Assembly (NCBI GenBank): GCA_964556395.1
Contig: CAZKVR010000009.1
Span: 1-32,079, forward strand
Reading direction: 5' to 3'
Source of the DNA: WJKR01 sp964556395
GTDB taxonomy: Archaea; Nanobdellota; Nanobdellia; Woesearchaeales; WJKR01
Length of the DNA stretch: 32,079 nt
Shown: positions 7,271 to 15,700 of the stretch, one piece after another
How positions within the stretch are numbered: position 1 is the stretch's first letter
How the letters are laid out: each line of letters opens with the position of its first letter
Notes under the pieces: model-generated
Database searches by the model: none
The model's input: only the letters and a program-made list of their open reading frames with translations
Told to the model about the DNA's origin: nothing
Made by a program: the position numbers and the translations under genes

Positions 7271-7280
7271 TAATATAAAA
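7271..7280 (-). promoter_or_regulatory. TATA box for the Cys-rich lipoprotein
   Basis: Minus-strand TTTTATATTA is centred ~25 nt before the ATG at 7250. Confidence 0.55.
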
Positions 7281-7283
7281 AAT

Positions 7284-7787
7284 TTACGGATTCTTCCGCA
7301 GGTATCTCTCCACAATCTCCGGGAGGAGGAAGCTGGACGTCACAGTCGCAGACACCCTCGAGAAAAGACCTGAGACGGAGCCGTGCCTGGCCGCGCTCGA
7401 CTCCTCAGGCCAGACGTACTCCTGGTGCTGGAACCGCCTCCAGAACTCATCGATGAAGAATCCCATGTCATCTTCCCGTTTCCGATACCCTACGACCGGG
7501 AAACGAGCCGAGAACACCAACCCACCCATATCATCCCTCAACTTCCCGAGGAACGGCATGACGACATGCGTCGACATATAGCCCGGCGCAGGATAGTCAT
7601 CCGCCACCTGGAAATGCCCCTTCAGGAACGCCATCGCCGACAGCTGGTCCCATTGATAACGCGCAAGCGACACAAGGCCTTTCCGGGACAGGACCTCCTC
7701 GTCCTGACGGCGAGTGACATCCACGTACTCATCAGGATCCATACCCCATAGCTGCACGAACTTCTCCTTCACCCTCTCATCCAGCAT
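7284..7787 (-). CDS. Unknown protein, 167 residues
   Basis: The reading frame stays open upstream to 7919, but a TATA box (CTATTATATAG, 7810-7820) lies ~26 nt before ATG 7787, matching the leaderless pattern of neighbouring genes. I therefore place the start there (MLDERVKEKFVQLWG). The protein is mixed alpha/beta with many aromatic residues, a DEFWRRFQHQEYVWPEE segment and a Ser/Val-rich stretch near the C-terminus (SRVSATVTSSFLLP). There is no signal peptide, membrane helix or recognised motif. The stop lies 4 nt upstream of the region holding the lipoprotein promoter. Function unknown. Confidence 0.6.
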   Translation of the reverse strand: MLDERVKEKFVQLWGMDPDEYVDVTRRQDEEVLSRKGLVSLARYQWDQLSAMAFLKGHFQVADDYPAPGYMSTHVVMPFLGKLRDDMGGLVFSARFPVVGYRKREDDMGFFIDEFWRRFQHQEYVWPEESSAARHGSVSGLFSRVSATVTSSFLLPEIVERYLRKNP

Positions 7788-7809
7788 GACACGACCGGAC
7801 AATAGCGCC

Positions 7810-7820
7810 CTATATAATAG
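7810..7820 (-). promoter_or_regulatory. TATA box deciding the start of the 167-residue gene
   Basis: Minus-strand CTATTATATAG lies inside the longer open frame, 25-30 nt before ATG 7787, favouring the shorter product. Confidence 0.5.
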
Positions 7821-7933
7821 TCTTGCTGTGGTCCATGAAGCGGGCCGTCTCCGGACGCCGAAAAGCATATAAGCGCCGTGTAACTCGCTCTCGCACCCAC
7901 AACCAAAGCGTGTTTTCACTACAGAAGAGAAAA

Positions 7934-7943
7934 GTTTATATAC
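7934..7943 (+). promoter_or_regulatory. TATA box for the lipoprotein pair
   Basis: GTTTATATAC lies about 70-80 nt before ATG 8014. A second TATA-like palindrome, TCTTTAAAGA, is at 7961-7970. The leader carries GGTGG at 8002-8006. Confidence 0.5.
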
Positions 7944-8013
7944 TACTGCGGAACAATTACTCTTTAAAGAAGGGGTGGGTCAGACACAACACTATGAAAA
8001 AGGTGGTACGAGA

Positions 8014-9219
8014 ATGCAAAATTACCTGTTGCTAACCCTCATTGTCTTGACGCTGGCCCTCGGCGGCTGCAGCTATCTGGGCATCGGAGACAACGACACA
8101 GAACCCACGGGCCAGATAGTCCTAGACGACGAGGACTTCACATTCCTCAACGAGACCAACGAGACCGCCCCTGAGGACAACGAGACGGACGTCGAGTCCG
8201 CGGAGAACATCTCCGAGGAAGACGTCGCCCACACGGTGCGCATCACCGAAGGAGAGCTCGTCAAGGTAGACCTCAAAGCGGTCGACCCCGACGGAGACCC
8301 GCTTGAGTACGAGTATGAGGAACCACTCAACGAACGAGGACGCTGGCAGACCGAGATCGGCGATGAGGGACGCTACCTCGTCACCGTGACCGTGAGCGAC
8401 GGCAAACTAGCCACCAAGGAAGACGTCCTCATCATAGTCGAACGCGCCAACCGCGCCCCGGTCATCAACTGCCCCGACACCATCGACGTGAAGGAAGGCG
8501 AGACACTCGACATCGACTGCGACATCTACGACGAGGAAGGCGACAACATCATGGTCAGCTACCAAGGCTGGATGACCAGCAGCACCAAGGAAGTCGGCTA
8601 CGATGACGCCGGAGAACACGCGGTCCTCGTCAGAGCGAGCGACGGCGAGAAGGAGAACACCAAGGAGATCATCATCGACGTGGAAGACGTCAACCGCGAG
8701 CCGGTGCTCAAGCCGGTCCAGGACGTCACCGTCATGGAGACCAACACGGTCTCCGTCGACCCCGAAGTGTCCGACCCCGACGGCGACGACGTGAGCCTGA
8801 GCTTCAGCAAACCCCTCGACGACAACGGCACCTGGACTACCGACGACGGCGACGCAGGCACCTACGACGTCACCGTCACCGCGACCGACGGCAAGGCGAC
8901 CGTGAGCGAGGAGTTCACCGTCACCGTCACCCAGATCAACACCAAACCGGTGCTCAAGCCGATCGGCGACATCGAAGTCGACGAGGGCGAGACGATCAAG
9001 CTGCCGGTCGACGCGTACGACCCCGAAGGCGACGAGCTGACATTCAGCTACTCCGGCTTCATGGACACCAAGGAGTACACGACAGACTACGACGACGCGG
9101 GAGAGTACCAGCAGACAGTCACGGTCAGCGACGGCGTCCTCGAGACGAGCGAGACCTTCACCATCACGGTGAACGACAAGAACAGGCCACCCCGGTTCGT
9201 CATACCAGGTGAGGAATAA
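8014..9219 (+). CDS. Lipoprotein with four cadherin/PKD-like beta-sandwich repeats
   Basis: A 401-residue precursor. The signal peptide MQNYLLLTLIVLTLALGGC has a lipobox (LGGC, Cys19); ATG 8014 follows GGTGG by 7 nt and is preferred to the upstream in-frame GTG at 7975. After an acidic Asn/Glu/Thr-rich linker come four ~85-residue repeats. Each has a strand pair, a DPDGD/DPEGD or DEEGD Ca2+-type loop, a DDAGEY/GDAGTY turn and a TVTVSDG strand, as in dystroglycan-type cadherin, PKD and Ig-like domains of archaeal surface proteins. Likely role is extracellular adhesion or surface-layer structure, with Ca2+ stiffening the repeats (from family knowledge). The TAA abuts the next ATG, so it is cotranscribed with the cupredoxin-like lipoprotein. 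Confidence 0.88.
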   Translation: MQNYLLLTLIVLTLALGGCSYLGIGDNDTEPTGQIVLDDEDFTFLNETNETAPEDNETDVESAENISEEDVAHTVRITEGELVKVDLKAVDPDGDPLEYEYEEPLNERGRWQTEIGDEGRYLVTVTVSDGKLATKEDVLIIVERANRAPVINCPDTIDVKEGETLDIDCDIYDEEGDNIMVSYQGWMTSSTKEVGYDDAGEHAVLVRASDGEKENTKEIIIDVEDVNREPVLKPVQDVTVMETNTVSVDPEVSDPDGDDVSLSFSKPLDDNGTWTTDDGDAGTYDVTVTATDGKATVSEEFTVTVTQINTKPVLKPIGDIEVDEGETIKLPVDAYDPEGDELTFSYSGFMDTKEYTTDYDDAGEYQQTVTVSDGVLETSETFTITVNDKNRPPRFVIPGEE

Positions 9220-9609
9220 ATGAGACACGCAATCCTCATCGCAGGAGTCCTCATGGCAGCGCTCCTCCTCGGAGGATGCGCGCCTGAAGGCGACCAGGCG
9301 ACCGGACAGGCCGTCCACGCCTCCGCCGACGACAGGGAAGGCGGCGAAGACGACACGGGAACCGTCAGCCACGAGATCCGGCAGGAAGGCGACAAGTTCG
9401 CGCCCGAGACCGTCAACGCGGAGCAGGGCCAGGACGTCGAGCTCCGGTTCATGCTCGACGAGCCACGCCACGTCACCGTCTACGGCCTCGGCGTCACCGA
9501 GCACGTCCAGCACGACACCATACTCCTCGAAGACCTCGAGGAGGGCGAGTACCCGGTCGTGTGCCTTGACTGCGAGGAAGGCGCCACGGTCATGCTCATG
9601 GTCGAATGA
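9220..9609 (+). CDS. Cupredoxin-like lipoprotein
   Basis: A 129-residue precursor with signal peptide and lipobox LGGC (Cys20), an Asp/Glu-rich linker, then ~80 residues of cupredoxin type: GDKFAPETVNAEQGQDVELRF (strand, loop, strand), RHVTVYGLGV and EGEYPVVCLDCEEGATVMLMV. In related blue-copper domains the ligands are a His in the HxF/V strand, a Cys and His near the C-terminus, and a Met. Here His and Cys candidates exist but the second His is absent and the Met context is atypical, so copper binding is uncertain; the CLDC pair could bind metal or form a disulfide. Its ATG directly follows the TAA of the repeat lipoprotein. Confidence 0.78.
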   Translation: MRHAILIAGVLMAALLLGGCAPEGDQATGQAVHASADDREGGEDDTGTVSHEIRQEGDKFAPETVNAEQGQDVELRFMLDEPRHVTVYGLGVTEHVQHDTILLEDLEEGEYPVVCLDCEEGATVMLMVE

Positions 9610-9616
9610 GAACAAC

Positions 9617-9655
9617 TCTTTTTCTTTTTATTCTCTTCTTTCTCCCTTCTCAACC
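9617..9655 (+). terminator. T-rich tract after the lipoprotein genes
   Basis: Several T4-T5 runs (CTCTTTTTCTTTTTATTC and following pyrimidine-rich bases) come directly after the stop at 9609. Runs of T on the coding strand are typical archaeal transcription stops. Confidence 0.5.
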
Positions 9656-9682
9656 CGGTATCAGAAAAACCCGCGCGTGATT

Positions 9683-10948
9683 CTAAGAGAAGTACTCCCG
9701 CAACCCCTTCTGGGCCTTCCGTACTTCCGGTTTCTCAACGGCTTCCGCTCCCCTGAGGGCTAGCTTGCCGTACTCGCCGTCAAAGCCAGGCGTCACCTCC
9801 AGGCGTTGCTCCCGGTTCGCCATGATCGCCTCGACCAGTTCAGGGTTCGCAGCCTTGGCCAGCTCCCTCGCAGGCGTCTCGAGCAATACGCGGTTCTCAT
9901 TCCTGCCTATCTTCAACAACTCATGATACGTCGCCCACGTACCCTTCGTCGCCAAGCCCTTGCCGGACACGGCCGAGATGAGCTCGTGCAGCGGCGCCAG
10001 CTTCCAGAAAGGAGGCGCGCCCGGCCGCTGATACCCCTGGGGCCTCGACGCCAACTCCTCGACCCGGTTGTCGACGCCTATCGTCAAGGGCTTGCCGCAC
10101 ACCGGGCAGACGCCGTGGAGCTCTTTCGACCGCGAAGGCGGGCAGGAGAACCCGCAGTTGCGATGCCCGTCCCAGTGGTAACGGCCGTAGGCGGGTTCGG
10201 TCTCGATAGTCCCCGCAAGCCTCTTCCCCTTCCGCAACGCTTGCAAGACGCCGTCGTACGTGACATCCTCGAAGCCGAACAACGTCGCCTCCCGACCGAG
10301 GCGCCAAGGCCAGTAGGAATGGCTATCCGAGAACGAGACGATCTGCTTCTCATCCAAGTCCTTGACGCGCCAGTTCATCGGCGGGTCGCTCGACATCCCA
10401 GTCTCGATCGCGTGGACGTGGTGGCTCTGGGAGCCGAAGCAATCCTTGAACGAGTCGTAACCAGACTTGGAGCCGAACATGGCGAACCACGGCGTCCAGA
10501 TGTGCGCCGGGACCACCTCGATGTCCTGGCTGATCGCCCGCAGGTCCCTGACAAGCTCTTCAGAGGTTATCTTGAAGATAGGCCTACCATCATAATCCAA
10601 CCTACCCCTCTTGGACAGGTACTCGACCACCTGCTCCACCACCTCCATGGATGGGAACAGGATGACATGATGCACCCGACGTCCACGGCCGAGGTGGGTG
10701 TATATCAGTGATATCTCCATCTCGAGGACGAACGGGAACCCGGATTCTGTCGTATAGATGCCTTCGCCCGTCCGGTCCTTGAGGTAGCGCTTCACCTCCT
10801 CGCGCCACAACGGGTGTGCGATGTCGCCCGTCGCGAGGAAGTCGACCCCCTTCTTGCGGCTCCACTCCTCGAGTAAGGGGATGGTAGTCTTCTTGCTGCA
10901 CGCCTGCGCGTACCGGCTGTGCAAGTGCAGGTCGCCGATGAGGGTCAT
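9683..10948 (-). CDS. Endonuclease Q (PHP-domain DNA repair nuclease)
   Basis: A 421-residue protein, the usual EndoQ length. The N-terminal PHP domain starts GDLHLHSRYAQACSKK with metal ligands His8 and His10. It continues with LEMEISLIY (Glu77), VVPAHIWTPWF (His149) and SFSDSHSYWPWRLG (Asp208, His210). A zinc-binding Cys4 region follows (NCGFSCPP ... GVCPVCGK; Cys265, 269, 281, 284), then a helical C-terminus. EndoQ nicks DNA 5' of deaminated bases (uracil, hypoxanthine, xanthine) and abasic sites. I chose ATG 10948 over an upstream frame extension because MTLIGDLHLHS is the family's N-terminus and a TATA box lies ~26 nt upstream. Divergent from the membrane-protein gene at 11042. Confidence 0.92.
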   Translation of the reverse strand: MTLIGDLHLHSRYAQACSKKTTIPLLEEWSRKKGVDFLATGDIAHPLWREEVKRYLKDRTGEGIYTTESGFPFVLEMEISLIYTHLGRGRRVHHVILFPSMEVVEQVVEYLSKRGRLDYDGRPIFKITSEELVRDLRAISQDIEVVPAHIWTPWFAMFGSKSGYDSFKDCFGSQSHHVHAIETGMSSDPPMNWRVKDLDEKQIVSFSDSHSYWPWRLGREATLFGFEDVTYDGVLQALRKGKRLAGTIETEPAYGRYHWDGHRNCGFSCPPSRSKELHGVCPVCGKPLTIGVDNRVEELASRPQGYQRPGAPPFWKLAPLHELISAVSGKGLATKGTWATYHELLKIGRNENRVLLETPARELAKAANPELVEAIMANREQRLEVTPGFDGEYGKLALRGAEAVEKPEVRKAQKGLREYFS

Positions 10949-10970
10949 AGAGGAGTCGCAGGAAGCGGGG

Positions 10971-10980
10971 ATATAAATGC
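10971..10980 (-). promoter_or_regulatory. TATA box for endonuclease Q
   Basis: Minus-strand GCATTTATAT lies ~26 nt before ATG 10948; it fixes the start and implies a leaderless mRNA. Confidence 0.65.
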
Positions 10981-11010
10981 TTATTGCCTCTCCATACAGG
11001 GGTCCGCAAG

Positions 11011-11020
11011 GATTAAATAG
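11011..11020 (+). promoter_or_regulatory. TATA box for the small membrane protein
   Basis: GATTAAATAG ends ~21 nt before ATG 11042; leaderless arrangement, divergent from the EndoQ promoter. Confidence 0.55.
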
Positions 11021-11041
11021 CAAGACGACTTACCATAAGGC

Positions 11042-11374
11042 ATGTCACTCCTCTGGCTGCTCTTGGCGACGCTGGCGCTCTTCATCATCTCAGCCATCCC
11101 ACTCTGGATCGCAGTCCAGATGCTCGGCGGCCGCGGAAGCGTGTTCAGGGTCATAGGAGTCAACCTCCTCGTAGGACTAGTCGCCTTCGCCGTCCGGGCG
11201 GTGTTCGACACGTGGGCAGGCCTGATAGTGTTCATACTCATGATCTGGATCTACAAGGACTTCTTCAGCCTCGGCTGGATCAGGGCGTTGCTGGCGTGGC
11301 TCCTACAGTTCGTCTTCGCAGCGCTACTCATACTACTCGCAGTCATACTCTTAGGCCCTGTAACGTTCCTCTGA
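11042..11374 (+). CDS. Small integral membrane protein, unknown
   Basis: A 110-residue, almost entirely hydrophobic protein with about four membrane segments: LLWLLLATLALFIISAIPLW, then ~37-53, ~57-71 and ~83-108. Short loops contain a few Arg, Asp and Lys (GGRGSVFR, YKDFFSLGWIR). No catalytic motif. It could be a small structural or DUF-type membrane protein of the kind common in DPANN archaea; function unknown. It lies just upstream of the pilus locus, but the pilin promoter at 11388 suggests a separate unit. Confidence 0.75.
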   Translation: MSLLWLLLATLALFIISAIPLWIAVQMLGGRGSVFRVIGVNLLVGLVAFAVRAVFDTWAGLIVFILMIWIYKDFFSLGWIRALLAWLLQFVFAALLILLAVILLGPVTFL

Positions 11375-11387
11375 AGCCGGTAGAAAC

Positions 11388-11397
11388 CTTTATATAC
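11388..11397 (+). promoter_or_regulatory. Promoter of the pilus locus
   Basis: CTTTATATAC is followed ~25-30 nt later by an A-rich leader and the ribosome binding site GAGGTG (11428-11433), then GTG 11439. No other strong TATA box is seen until the one inside the ATPase gene start at 17501. Confidence 0.65.
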
Positions 11398-11438
11398 CAT
11401 CTCCTCGCAAGAACAACCTCAAAAAAAGAGGTGTGCGT

Positions 11439-11867
11439 GTGAGGAGAGGACAGTTCGCCATGGAATACCTGCTCGTCATAGGATTCTCGCTACTCCTCAT
11501 ACTCCCCATCACCGTCGTCATGTTCCAGTCATACCAGTCCCACAAGCAAGACATCCACATAGACCACCTCTCAAGCCTCGCCGAAGAGATCGCATACCAA
11601 TCGGAGAAACTCTACTACCAGGGAGCCCCCGCCACCACGACCATAGTGGCCAGCATCCCGGAAGGCGTCAACCGGACCGAGGTCAGCGGCACCACTATAG
11701 AATTCTACCTCGAAGACACGACCAGGACCGCCTACGCCGACGCCGGAGTCCCCGTCAAGGGAGTCATAAGCCCCGCGCAGGGCAAGCACACCCTCACCCT
11801 GCGGATGGACGACCAAGGCACGGTGAACGACCCCACGGACGACTTCATCAACATCACCGACCGCTGA
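11439..11867 (+). CDS. Type IV pilin-like protein (class III signal peptide) 1
   Basis: A 142-residue precursor with VRRG|QFAMEYLLVIGFSLLLIL: basic leader, Gly, cleavage before Gln, Glu at +5 and an ~18-residue hydrophobic helix, the classic archaeal class III signal peptide processed by a FlaK/PibD peptidase (not in this window). The helix would form the pilus core; the remaining ~115 residues are a beta-rich head with NRT and NIT N-glycosylation sequons. GTG 11439, 5 nt after GAGGTG, is preferred over GTG 11433. First gene of the pilus locus. Confidence 0.85.
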   Translation: MRRGQFAMEYLLVIGFSLLLILPITVVMFQSYQSHKQDIHIDHLSSLAEEIAYQSEKLYYQGAPATTTIVASIPEGVNRTEVSGTTIEFYLEDTTRTAYADAGVPVKGVISPAQGKHTLTLRMDDQGTVNDPTDDFINITDR

Positions 11868-11872
11868 TACCC

Positions 11873-12292
11873 ATGCGCAGCCGCACCAAAGGCCAGATCG
11901 CCTACGAGTTCCTCATACTCTTCTTCGTACTCCTCATAGCGTTCACCCTCTGGACCACCCTCTCCTCAGAAGCCAAGGACCGGCTAGAGTTCCAACGGAA
12001 TGAGATACTCATGCAGGACTTCGGACTAGGCTTGCAGCACCAGCTCTACACCGCCGCCCAGATGAGCGACGGCTTCAGCCGCAACCTCACGCTCCCCAAG
12101 AACCTCGAGCAGGAAGAGTACAACGTCAGCCTCGACAACGAGACCAGCTGGCTCACCGTACAGGTCGGAGGCCTCGAGGCGAGCTACACCATACCCGACA
12201 TGAGCGTCCCGCACGAGCTCGAGAAAGCGCCAGCCCGGAACACCATCCATAAGGAAGACGGCCGGCTCGTCATCAACGAGGTGGAACCATGA
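11873..12292 (+). CDS. Type IV pilin-like protein (class III signal peptide) 2
   Basis: A 139-residue precursor with TKG|QIAYEFLILFFVLLIAFTLW: again Gly|Gln cleavage, Glu at +5 and a hydrophobic helix. Two NxS/T sequons lie in the soluble part (RNLTL, NVSLDNETS). The gene starts 5 nt after the previous stop without a clear ribosome binding site, and its TGA overlaps the next ATG (ATGA), so the pilins are translated together. Probably a minor pilin or adaptor. Confidence 0.83.
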   Translation: MRSRTKGQIAYEFLILFFVLLIAFTLWTTLSSEAKDRLEFQRNEILMQDFGLGLQHQLYTAAQMSDGFSRNLTLPKNLEQEEYNVSLDNETSWLTVQVGGLEASYTIPDMSVPHELEKAPARNTIHKEDGRLVINEVEP

Positions 12293-12762
12293 ACCGTAAA
12301 GCGCAACACCTCATCTTCAGCGCCACCCTCGTACTCTTCATCTTCTTCCTAGCCACCACCCTGTTCTACGACAGCCTCTTCACACCCCCAGACATGGGGC
12401 AGCGACGCTACGAGACAGTCAGCAAGCAAGCCGTCAGGCTGTCAGACACCCTCATCATGCCAGGCTATCCCGTCGCGTGGAGCGAGGAGGACGTGGAACG
12501 GGCAGGCCTCGCCACGGACGGCGAGCTCAACCGGACCAAGGTCGCGCAGTTGCAGACACTCGTCCAAGCAGACTACAACGAGACCAAACGACTCCTCGGC
12601 GTCAGGAGCGACTACCACCTCAACATCACCTACGGAGACGACACGGTCACGATAGGGAAAGAACCCCAAAGGCCGGACTACCTCGCGGTCCAACGACGAA
12701 CACTCAAAGACGCCGACGGCACGGCGCGCATCACCATCAGCGTGTACGAGGACGAACCATGA
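12289..12762 (+). CDS. Pilin-like protein 3
   Basis: A 157-residue protein with RKA|QHLIFSATLVLFIFFLATTLFYD: basic leader, Ala|Gln junction and hydrophobic helix, but no Glu at +5, which in bacterial systems marks a pilus-tip or initiating pilin. The soluble part contains NRT, NET and NIT sequons. ATGA overlaps at both ends (12289 and 12759) tie it to its neighbours. Likely a minor or tip pilin; the role is inferred. Confidence 0.8.
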   Translation: MNRKAQHLIFSATLVLFIFFLATTLFYDSLFTPPDMGQRRYETVSKQAVRLSDTLIMPGYPVAWSEEDVERAGLATDGELNRTKVAQLQTLVQADYNETKRLLGVRSDYHLNITYGDDTVTIGKEPQRPDYLAVQRRTLKDADGTARITISVYEDEP

Positions 12763-15700
12763 AGCGAGCGCAATTCCTCGAACTAGACTTCCTCATAGCA
12801 CTCCTCATACTCATAGCAGGCATCCTCGTACTCAAAGGGCAATACATCCACACCTACGAGACCCCGCAGGTCGAGACCGCCGCGGCGGACGTCAACAAGC
12901 TCCTCAGGACGACCACGCTCGGAGACCTCGACCCCAGCTACGTCGCAAGCCTCCAACAAGAGCTTGAAGGCACGAGCGTCAACGCCACCAACGAGACCAG
13001 CATCGCAAGGCTGGCAGCCATGCTCTACATCACGGGGCTCAACGACGAAGACACACAACTCCAATCAGAAGCCCGAAACCTCCTCCGACAACTCTCAGAC
13101 CAAGCCGACATCAGCACGAGCTACAACGTCACCATCCACAGCAACAACCGACGATACAACCTCCACACGAGCACCGAGCCACTGAACAAGACCGCCACAA
13201 CGACGAGAAGCCTCCTCTCAGGATTCCAAGTCGGACAACCGCTCGTAGGCCACACCGCCACAGCCTACCTCTCCAAAGGAGGAACCACCAGGCACGCCAT
13301 CACAAGGCTCGGAGGATTCATAGGACAAGGAAACATCACGCTCCAACTTGACATCCCAAGCCACGCCGACAGCATCGACGAGCTCCACCTCGAAGGAGAA
13401 TTCCACGAAGACTTCACGATAGAAGTCAACGACGACCACTGCGAGGACATCAACGCCGGAAGCCATGTCAGCGAAACTCTCGGCTGCGAGGACAATCTCC
13501 GCACGGGGAGCAACGACATCACCATTCGCTTCACAAGTGGAACGCTCGCAGACCACTACGCCAGTGGCGGGCTCATCAAGGCGACGTACACCTCAGACGA
13601 GCACTACCGCACCAGCACCACCACCCGGAAAAGCCTCCCCTCCATCGAAGGCGTCACCAACATCTACGATGCCATCATGATACCAGGGAAACCCACGAGT
13701 ATCACGGCAAGGCTGAGGTACCAAACAGACCACAGCCAGCACGACAACAACGTCATACTAGCCCTCGGCAACACCACCATCCACGAAGACGACACCTCGA
13801 CCGCCCAGCAAGACGTACAGCTCGACAACGATGACTTCGAAAGCAGTCTCGACTACGACGACCTGGAAGACGCCACGCTACCGCTACGGTTCGGCTACGA
13901 GAACGCGACGACCACGACGATAGTCGAAGGAGCCTCCGACACCATACTCGTCACCGACGTCAGCGACAGCATGGACGAAGAGATCTGCGAAGACGCAGGA
14001 CTGACCTGCACCTACAACTACGATGTGTACCCTGTTAGGGAAGGCTACGTCACCTGCAATCTCTATTCCTGGGAGTCCTGTCAGGGTGATGTGTGCCGGT
14101 ACGACCGGCCGCAATGGTGGGACTGGGACATCCTCCAGACGTGGAACCACGACATGGTCACCGCCTGCAGCTATGACTACCAAGAGACCGCTGAAGAATC
14201 AAGCAGGGAGTCCTGCTATATAGGTGTCGAAGAGGATTGCCAAGGCGACGCCTGCGAAGCCGACGGGATACAAGACGAGGACACGTACGACCACTACTCA
14301 TACACCAGCGACGGCTCCTGCAGGTATGACTTCCAATACCCCTATACAGTCTCAAGGCACGAAGACGGCTGCGTCATCCCGCAACTGAACCACGACTGCC
14401 GAGGAGACCCCTGTGACAACATACTATCATACGCCACGAGCAGCTCCACCTCCAACGAGCAATCACAAGAACATTGGGCTACAGCGACGTGCTCAGTCCC
14501 CGCCGCCCATGAGTGCGTCGACGACCGATGCGGAGAGGCGGACGGGGCCGACACGCGCGACCACACGACCACCACTCGCTACGCCATCGGATCATGCTCC
14601 TTGGCTGAAGAGCAACCATGCCAGGAAGGGACGTGCGAAGACGCCCCGCCGGACGCGTCCAACTACCGCCGCGTCGACGACGAGTGCCGCTACGACTATC
14701 CAGACGGCTACACCTGCGAGTACAACTACCACGCCGGCACGAGGTGCGAGTACGACTACACCTACACGTATAACCGGGACGGTTACGGCTACTGCCCGCT
14801 CACCTACCTCGATGAAGGAGAGAAATGCATGCAAGGAGAAGGGGATGTGTGTGACGACGCTCCTGACAACGCGTTCAACTTCCACGACTATGAAGAAAGA
14901 GACCCATACCAATACTGCAGGTACTGGTACGACGCGGAGATCACCAGCTGGACCGGGACATCGTGCGTCCTGGCAGAAGGAGAAACATGCGCGGACGACG
15001 TGTGCGGGGACGCGGACGGAAACCCCACACGGAACTACAACACCCAGGAGTCCTGCGGCTACGACTACTCTGCAGTCCATGACACCTCTGTGAGAAGTGG
15101 AACCGCAGACTGCCCGCTCACCCCTGGCGATGACTGTGAAGAAAACTACTGCAACGAAGAAGTCGCCGACGATGAGCTTTTAAGGACGAGCAACCACCAG
15201 GAAGTGACCGAGCAAGACTGCACCACCCGGCTAGAGCTCGCCAAGGACGTCCAGCAAGGCTTCGTCACCGACATCCTCAACAGCGGCGACAACAACATAG
15301 GACTCGTCACGTACGATGGCGAAGTGCAGGACACGTACGGGCTTAGCGATGATGAAAGCGCGCTCACGAACGCCATCGAAGACTACGACCCGCAGATGGA
15401 CGAGACGTGCATCGCCTGCGGGGTCGCAGAAGCCATCAGACGCCTGGAAAGCTCCGAGACCTCCTACCAGTCCATCGTACTCCTCAGCGACGGCATCCCC
15501 AACACGTGCTACGACGACCCCCACGACGAGTTCCCTGACAGCCTCGACTGCCCCAACGACTTCGAGGACTGGGATGAGCAACAAGAAGCCGCCTCGCAAC
15601 AAGCGGTCGCCTACGCCGAGTACGCCGTCAGCCAGGGATACAGCATCTACACCATCTTCTTCCGGGACGAGTCGGACGCGGAGTTCGACGAGGGCAACCA

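Noticed and set aside
7788..7919. N-terminal extension of the 167-residue unknown gene
   Set aside because: The frame is open, but a TATA box lies inside it at leaderless distance from ATG 7787, and the extension is Arg-rich without an RBS.
8407..9615. 402-residue minus-strand frame opposite the lipoprotein genes
   Set aside because: Low-complexity Val/Asp/Leu product mirroring the DPDGD repeats; the plus strand has signal peptides, lipoboxes, an RBS and a promoter.
14413..15093. Thr/Arg-rich frame overlapping the Cys-rich insert
   Set aside because: It is a shifted reading of the repeat-encoding DNA; the vWA frame continues uninterrupted through the region.
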